Part shown: positions 41,500 through 53,994 of the stretch, one piece after another | How the letters are laid out: each line of letters opens with the position of its first letter | How positions within the stretch are numbered: position 1 is the stretch's first letter | Source: Apostichopus japonicus | Taxonomy: Eukaryota; Echinodermata; Holothuroidea; Aspidochirotida; Stichopodidae | DNA length: 64,000 bases | Direction of reading: 5' to 3' | Assembly: GCF_037975245.1 (NCBI RefSeq) | Contig: NC_092578.1 | Span: 19,672,821-19,736,820, forward strand | Translations under genes and position numbers: made by a program | Notes under the pieces: generated by a model | What the model was told of the DNA's origin: nothing | What the model saw: only the letters and a program-made list of their open reading frames with translations | The model's database searches: none

Positions 41500-41800
41500 C
41501 AGACTTTCACCTATGCTGACCTCAAATGACTGTTGACCCGTGTCCAATATAATAGGGATCTTCTACACAATATGGGCCATCTACATATACTAAGTATGAA
41601 ATCCTTCCAAGTTACCCCACCTATAAGATATTGTGTTTACAAGCAGTTTAAGTGGTTTTTAGTTTGACCTCTGGTGACCTCAAATGACCTTTGACCTCCA
41701 CCAAAAACAATAGTAGTCCTAATATGGGTTACCCACATGTAGAGTATGAGTTAAATACAAGCTTCAATTATTGAGATATCGTGTTTACAAGAAAGTGTTA
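41500..41800. repeat. Two units of a TGACCTTTGACC-type dispersed repeat
   Basis: Two related units of about 145 bp (near 41505 and 41665) each hold TGACCTC-rich starts, a CAATA..., and a ...GAGATATCGTGTTTACAAG-like end. A perfect nuclear-receptor DR1 half-site pair (TGACCTTTGACCT) is at 41685-41697. Confidence 0.6.
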
Positions 41801-42174
41801 CATACAAACACGCACACACACACCCGCAAACCCACACAATCACCATCGCATTGATTTCTTCAGCCTTTGGCAAGGAATCAAAAAGAGGCCTGTTTCTGGA
41901 TATAATGCCCAGAGAACTACAGCAACTGTAATACAATGACTCAGACTTTTCTATTTTATTCTTTTTATTTCAAACCAAAAATATAGTATAAATGTAAAAA
42001 TACACGAGGTACACAAAATATGAATATATAGGTTAAGAGAAAAGATGTGATAAAGAGCTTGAAATAAACTTAATTGAAATGTACTGTTAAAATCATTACA
42101 ATCCCAGCTGCCTGTACCACTCCACCCCCTCCGAAGACTTAATAATAGTAATAATGATGACAACAACGATTTTC

Positions 42175-42175
42175 C

Positions 42176-42259
<84 letters not shown>

Positions 42260-42410
42260 CATGATAACGATAACGATGATGATGACGATAATAGTAACAA
42301 CAACAATAATAATAAGAATGATGATAATGACAATAATAATAATAGTAATTATAGTAACAGCAACAACAATAATAATAATAACAATAAGAATGATGATGAA
42401 TAATAATATT
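42175..42410. repeat. (AAT)n microsatellite, degenerating
   Basis: Pure ATA/TAA repeats at 42177-42259, followed by mixed AAT, GAT and AAC triplets. Confidence 0.95.
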
Positions 42411-45400
42411 TAGGGTATTTATACATTAAGTTGCCAATGGATTGATGTACCTGAAACTCTCGACCCGCCCACCCTCCCCACCTCACCCCTCCGCTTTTCT
42501 TAGTGGATGTGTGCAAGTTATTATGGTTCACTATTTCACTCAACAAATGCTGTAACATGCTTGGACCACATAAACACTGAATGCTCCAAACCACCGTACT
42601 TCAGATGTTGTCAGCAACTGTTTCCATCGTTGCGGCATTTCAAGAAACACACTTTGCATTGAATTGGTGCCTTCATGAATAAAATGTAGTAAAGTAAACG
42701 AATAGTTAGGAAGCAATACAATATATTTTGTAGATATCAGGAAGTTAAAAAAAAAATCAACAACTGTTCATAACTTTCTGCAGATCATTTCTCATGTTTT
42801 TGCTTTGTCGTGGCTCCTGCTTCAAGGTGTCCTGGGTATTACAGGGTATTACACAAAGTCTTTGCCCACGAAACCATGATTATGAAGCATTGAATTCAAT
42901 GATTTTTTAATTATTTCTAGAAGTTTATACTCTTACTCATATGCTATGATGATGATATGATGGATGGCTAGTTCTCAATTAAAAAAGAACAAATTAAAAC
43001 CATTAGATAAACACAGTCATTTCACATACTGAGAGGTGCCTTGTACTTACTGCATTGGTCAGGAGAGAAAACCCATAGGTTACCATTATGTTTAAAGTTA
43101 AGTCTCTATTTTTCCATTTCTTCTTTGTTTTAAATGATTTGCTTGTAACCCTATCAAGAATATTGTTTCCCAGAAGACATACTGTGTTTATGCTTCTAAT
43201 TGGCAACACCTCTCAGTTTTAGTCAGATACCCCCACCCCCTCAACCTCCACCCTAAAGTACTACAAAGTTCTGACTGACAGGTGGTGGTTCCCAGTGTCA
43301 GCCACTATAGAATAACAATACTTGTCCATACTTTTGGGGGTATTTTGGCACAGAGATTAGTCAAACTTTTGGCTTTAAAGGTAGTCAGTATAGGTCCCAA
43401 ATTATAGCATGCTATAACTGCTAGAAGTTTTCAATAAGTACTTTCCTGGAGGTCTTTACTATACAAACTGTTCTAAGAAATTGTTAAGAACACACAAGAT
43501 GACTAAATGTCCCAGTTAGGAAATTTCCTCAAAGTTTGTAATAAAAAAAAAGTTTAATAATTTTGACCAAAGGTGACCATATTTGAATATCTAGCATATT
43601 TGGGGCCATTATAGCATACCTTTAAGAGGAACCCCACCTGGAATTAGTGATATACTTGAAACACTCTCAATGCATATCTACTTTCTTTACCCGGCCTCTG
43701 TATTGCATAAACATTTTACTCATTAACTTTTCCTTGCAAGAATATAAAGAAATTCCAAGAGACCTTTACATAGCCACAGGAACAGTGACACCAATTTATG
43801 TGTTCATTATGCTGTCCCCAATTCCCACCCCACTCACTTCCTCACATATTGTCATTTTGTTATATATTATCAAGAGATCATTGCTATTGCAGTTGAAGTC
43901 TCCTTTTTACTGGACACTGCCTTGATATACCATTCTATATGAGATCAACCTCACCTTCTAGTTTTACAGACACACTCACTATGCACAACATTAACTATAC
44001 AGTATGTGGATATGAATCCAATTATTCATAAAGTACCTGCACTTTTTGAGGTAATGTTCCTCCATAGGCTTATGTATGCTGTGTCCACCACTTTCCATTT
44101 ACCAGTTTCAGTATTAAACACTTCTGGGGTGGTACAGTGCCTTAAAATGGACAAAAATTAGACAGATAATATGTGAATCAGTGACTAATGCATGTCCTTA
44201 ATGGAAAACTGGGGAACACAGAATAGAAAATACTAAGTGGGAGAAATTTGGAGAACATTATACAAGATGAATATTGTTCATGATAACTTTATCTGGGGTG
44301 GTGAGTTGCAAAGTAAAGCACAAATGGATTACAAGTGAAAATATGGGTTTATTTCCATGCAGTCATCTAATGGTGCTTATGAACACATTGGCTTGACGAG
44401 AGGTGCTCAAAAACATCCATTGTTAGCTCAGCCATGACAACATGCTGTAATATTTGCATAGTTCAACAATTTGCACAACTTCATAGTTTCTGATGAGAAA
44501 TGTATGCCTATGTGTGTAATAAAAATTTCTTTTGTTTAAACATATGGGCCTACAGAGCATCCTGGTGGGAAACTGCAGGTCCACTTACTACAGATATTTC
44601 CATACACATGGCTAACCAGTTTGCTGAGAGCTGTTCTTCTCTATATATAAATATATATATTAGTTATCCGTTCCAGTAGTTCCAAGATATGAGATGGCAC
44701 CATCCAAACATGTTTCCTTTTAACAGTTTTTGTTGTTTAAACTGAAGTTAGCTGCCGAGCTAACAACTCATTTTGAGTCTTTCATTGGAACACCAGTGGA
44801 TGGTCTATAGTGAAGTCATGATTACATTAAAATTACCCCTACAATTCACATTTGCTGTGTAGAGTGATGGGCAATAGAAAGCGAGATTATCACAGAGAAA
44901 ATTCCTATGTACAGTAGACAATGTGAGGAAATTCAACGAGAGCTTTGCCACTGAAAACTCCTGTAATTCCTTTTGTTACAAGTCTCATGATGGTGCCGAA
45001 TACTTGACCTTCTCTTTGGAAACTGTTTGGCTGTATGATATCTGTTGATGGAATTGAACCACCTGCTGAATGAATTCTGCATCACCAGAACAGATTATAT
45101 AATGGTCTAACAAGTTCCAAAAAGAAAGAAATCAATTTGGTCTATGTTTCTAGCACCTGGAATTTAAAAACTGAAGTCCAATTTTGGAGTTGAATGTCAA
45201 ATCATCCCTCAGTACAATTGCCACACATGGGGAATGAAACTTTGGAGAACCATCAGCAGGGGGATGAATGTATGAATATGATGAATCAGTCATGGATGTG
45301 GAGTAAATCTTCACTATATGGAGAATACATTGCATCCCACACAGCCCACAGATTTTGAGAAGACTTCATCAGGGAAAGAATAATCTTGTGCAACCTGTAA

Positions 45401-46700
45401 AAATGTTTTTTTGCCGACAATGTTATTAAAGGCCAATCACAATTTACAACGAATATCATAACATGTGTGAGGATGTAGTAGACAGAAATAACAACGGATT
45501 TTGTGTTTCACCAATGGTCTGGTGGCACCATGTATTTAAACATGAAATTAGATATAATCGGTAAAATCAAGAGGGCAGTGGGTAAGACTCAAGAGAAACC
45601 CCCTGACACACTGCAAAGAGAAGAAATAAGTAAAAGTGAAAAATAGGAAAAATGACTATACAGTATATACGCACTCTAGAGGTAAAATATTAACGTCACC
45701 TAAAACCAAGGCCAAAAGGGTGTACATGCACGGACATCGTTATGACATCTTTAACTTAACTAGCAGTGGTATTAATCCAACGTATAACAATACATAGTAG
45801 AAGTAGCTGCGACTATTACGTCTCTGACACGTCTGTCAATAACAACAACTTAATACTAAACAAAAGGGTATTGTCCATATACGGCTTAACTACCAAACAT
45901 ATATACTGCTTTAAGTTATAACATTTTAGTAAAACAATACTAACTCGGATAGTGCATGGCGAAATTAATACGAACCATTGAATTTGGTCAAAGGGAAGGA
46001 AAATATCTTAACTATTATGCATACTATCACTTTAAGGCTATAACCGTACTATCCCTTTAAGTGGGTAGTCATGACCTTAAATATGATAAGAGAAAATATC
46101 TCTTAAGTCTTAATGGTTAAAAGTAAAATAAAGAGAAAGCATACTGATAATATAGAAAAAGCACTTAGAAATATAGATGCACACGGTGAGGCTATGCTGT
46201 TATGTTACGTTAGGTAACTACCAGTGTTCGATTTTTCCGGTATCGCATCGCAAAATGCGATCCAAAACGACAAACTTGCGAGACGTTTCCAAATCAGCAT
46301 CGCACATTGTGCCGATTTGTGCGATTCAAATTCCTAGTCAGATTTGGGAGCAAACACTCAAACCTTAACTTACGAACTGTCGATCACAATGTAGAAGTTA
46401 TAATTTATTGAGTTTATACTCAATGTACAACTTATTCACTTGACCATATAGCGAAAAAAAAACCTGAAAAAATAATATCCTACCATAGTTAAGTGTAAAG
46501 CAAATAGCCTAACCACCTCGGCAGTTACGGATCTCACGTAACTAAAAGGTTCCCTGGCAACGTGCCAAAAAAATGTTAACAAACAGGTGTTACACAGGGG
46601 ATGAGCTCACAGTTGTTGGGAAGGTACCTGGGCAAATTCGCAGCACATGTACCGTGGTACAGTAGTTGGGTATAGGGTTAAACACTGCAGTTGTAAAAAT
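42411..46700. other. Intergenic, no supported gene
   Basis: AT-rich. A short (TA)n-type stretch is at 44641-44660. Near 46227-46330 a block of ATCGCA/TGCGAT motifs resembles part of a dispersed repeat that may continue at 47330-47420. Small ORFs are not supported. Confidence 0.4.
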
Positions 46701-46708
46701 GTACGCAT

Positions 46709-47080
46709 CAAGGGCGTAGGAACCGGGGGGGGGGGGCTGGGGGGGGCGCCAGCCCCCACAGTGAAAAATGTGGAGGGGCGGAAGTATCATTTCGCCCCCC
46801 CGGTTCGCAAGTCAGAAAACCCCTTTTTCATTTCCAAATGAGAAAAAAATCTCATTTGGAGCACCAAATTGCATCTTAGGCCAGGTGAAAATACAAAATT
46901 AAGTTTACAAAATGGAGTGGGTGTTGAAGTGTGCTATATTGCACCAAATTGCATCTGAGGCCACCTGGAAATGCAAAAAATTCCAAAGGGCAGGGGGACA
47001 CCCCCTCCCCTTAGACCCCTCCCCCAGGCCGGCCATCAGTCTTCAGCCCCCCCACTCAAAAGTACCTTCCTACGCCACTG
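46709..47080. mobile_element. 372-bp hAT-type MITE, TSD GTACGCAT
   Basis: Sister of 25788-26149: same ends (CAAGGGCGTAGGAACC; TTCCTACGCCACTG) and interior. GTACGCAT flanks at 46701-46708 and 47081-47088. Confidence 0.92.
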
Positions 47081-49044
47081 GTACGCATAGTGCAGGCTAT
47101 TCATTGTTAGGCAGTCTAGAAACGGGGCTTTGCTGAACGTTGTTTGTTTCATAATATCGGAAGTTTTGTAAGTTGCACTTTTTAAAGATTGAAAGACAGA
47201 TTAAATCTTTTTTCATTTTATAACATAATATAGCTACTTTAACTTGTCATTTTAAAATTTTCATCAGTTTCGTGACAATTTAAATAAAAAAAGTTGTCAG
47301 TATTTTGCATCCTCAACTGCGAATTTTTTCATCGCCAGACATCGCAAAAAATCACAACAATTTTCGGGGGCTTTCGCCCCCAGGATCCCCACGAGGGGTT
47401 CTACCCCATGACCCCACCATAGCCCTAAGACGGGCCCCTGGACACCACGCCTTTATGCTCGCACGTTACGCGTGCTAGGCAGGCGAACACCGGCGGGAAA
47501 TCGGCAGTGTGTTCGCGGGAAATTGAAGGTTTTCCAACACTGAGTGAACTGTGCAGTTACTGTATGCATCATGTTCAAGGTTTTCACGGAGGCCTTTGAG
47601 GAAATGAATGGTTAGTACAGTGTATATATGCTGCACTAATGCTGTGTGTAGGCCAAGGTTCACGAAGGTCATTGGTTATATTCGCGCGCTGTAGACGTGT
47701 TTTTAGATGTTACGGAGAGTCAGGTTTCCATGGATATTAATCGAAAATGAATCTGAGTTTAACTGACGCTAAAGAAATGGATAGTCTTGGGCAGATTAAC
47801 AAATCATTGCAAGTATAAATAAGTACAGGTAGCTCTGCTGTTAAAAAGAAAAGTTCAATATCGGTTTGCTGTTATTGGCAATTAGGCAAAATTTTACCGA
47901 TACCGATATGCTGCCGATATTGCAAATATCGGCCGATACCGATATTGAAAACGATTATCGTAGCAACACTAGTATAAATAATAATAATAAACAAACATTT
48001 TCTAGTTAATACATTGATCGCCAACATTTGGTCCGTTTTGTGGTAATTTCAAAACTGCTATTCAATATTGGGGAACTGCTATGCAACAAAAATATTGTAT
48101 AGCAATTGTCGAAATTTGTTGCTATGCAAATTTTTGGCCATAAGTCGAACCCTGGTAACTACACGTTATGAACCTCATTCTTGTATACATACACATTACT
48201 ATAAATTTAACGTTACATGGGCGCCGCCATCTTAGCTGAAACAGAGGGCGTTCTCCCAGAACATAATCTCAACCTCGTGTATGTGAGCCTCTTACGTAAC
48301 TGGCTCCTAGAATTATCTCTATAATACATTCCTTTAAAATATGAATGTGAAATCAACCCTTAAGTAAAACCTGTAGATTATTTATAAAGATACATCTTCA
48401 ATAAAACGAGTTAAATATAAGTATATGTAACCCACGGTGTGTCTACTCAACATAACGTTAGAATAGGGCTTCCCTATCCCGGCATAATCTGTACAGTAGG
48501 ATAGCGTACCCTAGCCAAGCCTTACCGATACGAAAATGGTCGATAATATTAAGTAAAATATACGATCACTGAATAACTCCAGTGCTACAAGAACTTAACA
48601 GGTTAAAGAAAGATATATTTACCTCTAAGTGTCAACAATGTGATTGTCCAAGTGCATCACATGCTCATTTATTACTTATGACTCAAACTTTCGATAAACT
48701 ATTCGTGCTTGTTGATTCGTCTCGAAATATATAGTGTGCACGCTAACTGAGCTATTCCCAGCTGGCTATATTGCGTAACACACAAGGACCCTTTGTTCGA
48801 GCCGGAAATGACTCATGGCTACTTGCCATGGAACGCACAGATTCCCTCACCATGTACAGGCCTATTGAAGTTCAATGAGTTTACACAGTTGGAGACCAAA
48901 TGTGCATTTCAATATCTCAAACAGACCATTGTTTGTCTTCAAATCTACCATAGGCCTATTTCTGAAATATCATGGGGAAATAGGAATAATTAATATCCTC
49001 TTGTTTGAACAAAATTAGGACTGGAGAAGAAACATTATACAAAG
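47081..49044. other. Intergenic with fragmentary repeats
   Basis: At 47360-47440 a GGGGGCTTTCGCCCCC hairpin and GGACCC-like run resemble transposon ends. At 47860-47975 a block of CCGATA/TATCGG palindromes (ATATCGGCCGATACC) ends in TAGCAACACT, probably a small MITE. No gene seen. Confidence 0.35.
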
Positions 49045-49315
49045 TGGCTATGCTTACGACTAGTCGTAACAATAATTCCCTTTCACGCATGCGCAGTTGC
49101 TTTAACGCAGCTATTTTTACGACTAGGAGTACTATTTTTACGACTAGGAGTAACAATATTTCCCAGTTAGGGGTTGGGTTAGGGTTAGGTTCGGGGTATG
49201 GGTTACCGCTACTACATGCTAAGTTGCTTTATTTACTTCATAGTGCATGAATTCGCCAATGTCGTAAGAATAGTTAATAAATCATTGTTACGACTAGTTG
49301 TAAGAAGAATAGCCA
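49045..49315. mobile_element. 271-bp MITE with telomere-like run
   Basis: Ends are TGGCTATGCTTACGACTAG and the matching CTAGTTGTAAG...ATAGCCA in inverted orientation. ACGACTAG motifs recur four more times inside. A run GGTTGGGTTAGGGTTAGG sits at about 49177-49194. Target duplication not resolved. Confidence 0.65.
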
Positions 49316-49734
49316 CGGCCAACATTATAAAGCTAAACCAACCTGTCTGGAAGATCCACACGAATCTTCAACACGTCCCTCATCATGAATTTCGTTTTCA
49401 GATAATTAGGTGCAGATGCTATATGAGCTGTAAACGTTAACATAAACTAATAAGTGCTAGGCCTTTGCCTATTTCATTATTAGGGCCTAGCCAACTCCAG
49501 TCTCACTCTGTGTGTAACTTGAAGTCATATGGACGACTTGTCAAGTAACGCAATAACATTATTCTGTGCAAATCCGACCACTTTTACTTGGTAGTCCTCA
49601 ACACAGTCACCGGGCACACATGCATTGCGTTCATATCAAAAATAGGAACTGAATGCTTCACTTGTTTGGTTGATAAAGTGACTGTAAGTATGGGCCTTGG
49701 CTATTACTAACGTAATTCCATGTACACCACTGAA

Positions 49735-49950
49735 ACCGGGGTCGGCATAAGGGCGCAGACATGTTGTTTATCCAGGAAATGCCTGCGATTGGCTGAAACC
49801 CTAAATCTTCTCTGAGATCTATTTTGATTGGTGCTAACATTCTGTGACCAGAGCCGTATATAGAGATATACGGCTCTGTCTGTGACCAGAGCCTTATATA
49901 CAGAGAGTTGCGACAACTGAAATTTGGGGGCCATTTTGGGGCCAAATCGG
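49735..49950. repeat. Composite promoter-like repeat with 13-bp hairpin
   Basis: Left part (49735-49850) is the reverse complement of 28385-28545. Then a perfect hairpin at 49849-49878 (CAGAGCCGTATAT, AGAG loop), and TTATATACAGAGAGTTGCG plus ACAACT (49892-49918), also found upstream of the THAP exon in reverse orientation. Confidence 0.6.
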
Positions 49951-52851
49951 CAACATACAGTATGTGTGGGAATGGGCGTTCAGGTGGATAGGGGAATTTT
50001 TCGATGGCATTGTAGAAGTGTGAGCGGGATTCTGGGTTTTATTTTTGGCCTGCTCATGTTGTGGTGCTTTTATGTGCCGAGGCTGTGTAAGTAGGGCGTC
50101 GAGTGTCGAACGGGAGGGGGGGGGGGGATTGGCTGCGCTCAAGTTCAAGGGGATGAGGTTGGCACATTTGGAAGTCCAAATTCAACAGTTGATATTCTGG
50201 TACGGTAAAATTGTATTATGACTGGTTATATATCATATTGTAACACATATTGCACACTTTCGGAATAATGTACATTCTTCCATTGTTGCCATGGTAACCA
50301 AACAAAGCCTGTGATTGGTCAAAATTGGGATTAACTGTACTTGAGCTAGCAATGGCTGATGAAGTTGATATTTGGACATGTGACTGGTACTGACATGGTG
50401 CACAGAATCATGAAGCTAGGTCTTTGAAAATTGGTTGCTATGGTAACTAAATGGACCAATCACATTTTGTCTGTGTTCCAGTCCCACGAAATTTAGAGCG
50501 CAGGGTTAAAGGTGACATGTGGGGCAGGGGAGGGGATTGTTTCGGGGTATCACAATTGGTCTCGTCGGTCGGATATAAACAGCCACGTCGGAAAAAAATG
50601 AATTAATCCCTCCCTCTCCTCCAGGTTCAGAGAACGTGGTCGGTTCCTGGAGTACGCTGGCATCTGTCAGATGGGGGCACAAAATGGCAGTCCCGGGAGC
50701 AGGATGGGCTTGGTTACACCCCTGCCTCGTTAATATCTGAGCACTGTAGTCAGTGCTCATCCACGATCATCACGGCCAGGGTTCCTCGTATGAACCTCAA
50801 AGGCTTCCTGAACCCGTAGTATTAAATCAAAACAAATCACACAAATTGTCTACCTGTTAAGTGGGGATCCGGGGAAGGGGGGGGGGGGTTCCAACATGGA
50901 GGAACAGGAAAGCTACAGCAAAGAAGCTGCCATTTGTTCCAGCTTACAACACTTGGTATAGTGACTCATATACTAGATGCTCATGCCTCACTTTCTTGCA
51001 TCGTCGATGAGGGAAAATGGGAATTGCTGTCGACTTCAGTTTCCGCTTCCCATCCACCGGTTCTGCTCAAACTGGTCCTCTGAGAAGTGAGCCTGTAGGA
51101 GGGAAATATTGATGCTGAATTTTATTCAGTGATAGGCCCCGCAACTTTAATATATATATCAGGAAACTAACCTGTAGTTCTAGTGTGGAGGGGGGATTTT
51201 TAGTTGCACATTACCCAAAATAGCTATGAATACTGTACATTTAGATTGGAACACTCCCAGAACAGTATGACATTTAGGCAGGCATGGGGGGGGGGGGGGG
51301 TTGCCTCTACCCACCAGCCAGGTCGGTCAGAATAAATTCTCAGTGACAGACGTCATAGAAGATGAAATTTGCTGCAGTTACTCTTCTGACCTTGGTTTTG
51401 AAAAAGAGGGGTGGGGTGGGCAGTTCTAAGTGTTATACCGTGGCAGTTGGAAGAAGGTTCATAAGGCTTCATCACAGAAGCCTAGGCTGAATATTTCTCA
51501 CTCAGCCACTGTCACAATGTGGGTATGACCTAATTTTATTTCAAATGTATGAAATACGAATAATAAATTGCAGCTGACAGGACTTTACCACCCTAATATG
51601 ACCCAAACTGGGTGCTGTAAGGAATTTACACTAATCTGGAACTCACATCGCAAACATATGGTATATGTGAGTAGGATATTTCAGCGTTATGAGAACTAAG
51701 CTGTTGCTGGAATTTGAAAAGATCTACTTCAGAATATTTTTGTATGAGAGTCAGGCTTTTATCTACGAATTGTATGTCTAATAACTTGAAAAAGCTGCAT
51801 CTATATACTATAGGATCCAAAAGTCAGAAATTCTTCAAAATACTAATTGTGCCTCTATTACTAGAGATGGGCTTCTATTATTAATGGATAAGGTAATCGT
51901 GACCAGACAACACCCCCGGACAACCCTCCCCCAACAGAAGCATAAATATGTTGTCAGAAGTCGAAAATTAGAGTCGTTTTTGGGGGGGGGGATTGCCGGG
52001 GGGGGGGGGGGGAGTTGCCCGCCAACCACGGTAAAATGCTAGGCCTAGGCTCAGTCAAATTGAATTTCCTGGGTTATGTCCTCTTTTGCTTGGAACTGCC
52101 CGGTTGTAAGAATATGAATTAGGATCTGTATACCGTACCTATGTATGACATGGACAAACATGATTCCTGAGCCTAATTAGGCCTATGGTTTTCAGTTGAC
52201 TCTGTTAGTTTTACCTGCTATCCTCTAACAGGACACAATGTTCTAGGAAATATATTTACCTAGCCTACAGTGATAGTTTAGTAACCTAATTTTTCATTAT
52301 TATTTCATAGAAGATAGTGGAGTTATGGACCAGTTCAATTCAAATCATCAAGTGCAAAGCAGAATGATTAATCATTTCAATGGTCTGCCAGACTCGCCAC
52401 CCAAATTTTCATAAATAATAATCAAAACAAGCTCATGACTCAATGGAGCCAAGCAGTTTTTCATTAGGGGGCTAGGCTAGCCCTTGGTGCTTTGTATTGC
52501 ACACTGTGCTTCGTAGATCCCCGATTTGTCTTGCCACGCTGGAGCCTTCAATTTAAGGAATATACTCACTAAACTTTGCAGAGATATTTTTCTGCACCTT
52601 ATAACAGATCTCATCTCAACATCGCAACTTTCTTGATCAGAACTTGTTAAAAATAGACCATTTTCATGCCTGAAATTTATGCTCTGTTTTCTGTGTTGTT
52701 AACTATGTGTGTATGTACACTGCACAGTGCACCATACATAGCTGTAAGGACTGTGTGGTGTAACCCACAGTCCTGGTTATGGACTAGGCTAGGCCTAGTG
52801 TTACGAATCTTAGTTCATTGTACTAGGCCTAGGCCTAGGTGAAGTACTAAC
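49951..52851. other. Stretch downstream of THAP exon, later exons not found
   Basis: If the THAP exon is real, its next exon (starting in phase 0 and giving the His-Phe of the zinc module) should lie here on the minus strand or beyond. I could not identify it. G-runs occur at 50117, 50879, 51287 and 51980-52012. Confidence 0.35.
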
Positions 52852-52989
52852 ATCGCAAAGTTTGTGATTGGAGTTCGCCTTCCAGTGAAGCCTGTTTACT
52901 TTCGCCTCCCATGTTTTCCTCCGATCTGGGTTTGTTGGGAATCCATTTTCGGGACGATTCGAACAGCCCCACGCTGAACAGCCAGGCAT
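52852..52989 (-). CDS. THAP-domain protein, first coding exon
   Basis: The exon encodes the first 46 residues of a THAP zinc finger (C2CH, DNA binding): MPGCSAWGCSNRPENG, FPTNPDRRKTW and a second Trp in LHWKAN, ending KLCD. The ATG is at 52987-52989, placing Cys4 and Cys9 where THAP proteins have them. The exon stops in phase 0 at GAT|GTTAGT, just before the expected His-Phe. Product may be a chromatin-type THAP factor or a P-element-like transposase; the rest is not located. An in-frame upstream Met (53065-53067) is less likely because THAP domains start at the first Met. Confidence 0.8.
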
Positions 52990-53110
52990 TCTGTGATGGC
53001 AGCGCAGATGTTGACTGCTCGAACGTACGTTGTTGTCGATCTTACGGCCAGAATTAGTTGGCCCCAAAATGGTGCCATGAGGTCACGTGATCGAAAATTC
53101 CCGGACCCGA

Positions 53111-53140
53111 GTTGTCGCAACTCTCTGTATATAAGGCTCT
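53111..53140 (-). promoter_or_regulatory. TATA-like core promoter of THAP exon
   Basis: On the minus strand CCTTATATACAGAGAG lies about 140 bp upstream of the ATG. Between them are CACGTG in GATCACGTGACC (about 53083-53094) and CCATTTTGG. The same TATA block occurs at 49892, so it may be of transposon origin. Confidence 0.45.
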
Positions 53141-53269
53141 GTCTGTGACAACGTCGTAGTGCCCCCAATCCAGTGAGTGATACATGATATTGAAAAGGGA
53201 CGTCTACGATCTAGCTGGCTAAAAAAAAGTACAGATTCGCTGGAGTGCAAAAATTGCCCTACAATCAAC

Positions 53270-53994
53270 TGATTTTTTTAACCTGGCTGGGGAGTTTAGG
53301 TCCTGTTCTTCATAAGTAGGATTATGCTTTACGCCTTCCTGTATGTTAGGTTCTGGTTCACACTAATGTGCATATGTACAAGAAGTTAGATTGTGATTTG
53401 GTTTCAGTTTTTTAGATTTTTAAATCTTAAAAATTCAGAAAACTTGTCCAAAAGGCAAAAAAAGTTTTTGTTCCCACTTGGCCGAATGAGAAAATAAGAA
53501 AGTTAGCATTTTAGATTCATGCAGTGTAAATTCACATTTCCTTATTTATTTTTCACAGAAGTTTTGCCTATGCAGAAGGATAAAATATGGCCTATAAACA
53601 CACTATCTTTGTGGAACGTTTAATACCTTTTGACTTTAAGAGAGCTATGATCTTTTGTTCAACTCTGTGTTAAATCGGCTTAGTAACAGCTTGACTGCGG
53701 CTGTGAATGTAACTGTATAGCGTGGAGGGTAGTTTGGAGACAGTGTGCACTCGACTCATTATCTGCTTGTAGCTGTGCTCATTATAGCCGCGGAAAAATC
53801 CACCGGGAACCGGCGGTTAGATTTGCATTAGGGCAACAGTCTCCCTTACAGCGAAGTTGCATTTCCAACCCGACCTCAAGCGGGGCGCGAAATTATTTTT
53901 CCCACTTCGACGCGGCCACATGGGCGTGGATTATGAAATACGTCACAGGCCGGCAAGTTTGTGACTTCGACTTCGAGCTCTTACGAAGTCAATA
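53270..53994. other. Spacer with CpG-rich end
   Basis: No gene seen. 53770-53980 is CpG-rich and contains TACGTCAC, a CRE-like site. Confidence 0.4.

Noticed and set aside
42175-42262. Poly-isoleucine ORF
   Set aside because: Translation of the AAT microsatellite.
50506-50760. 84-codon minus-strand ORF as the next THAP exon
   Set aside because: Lacks the expected His-Phe start and any zinc-module residues.
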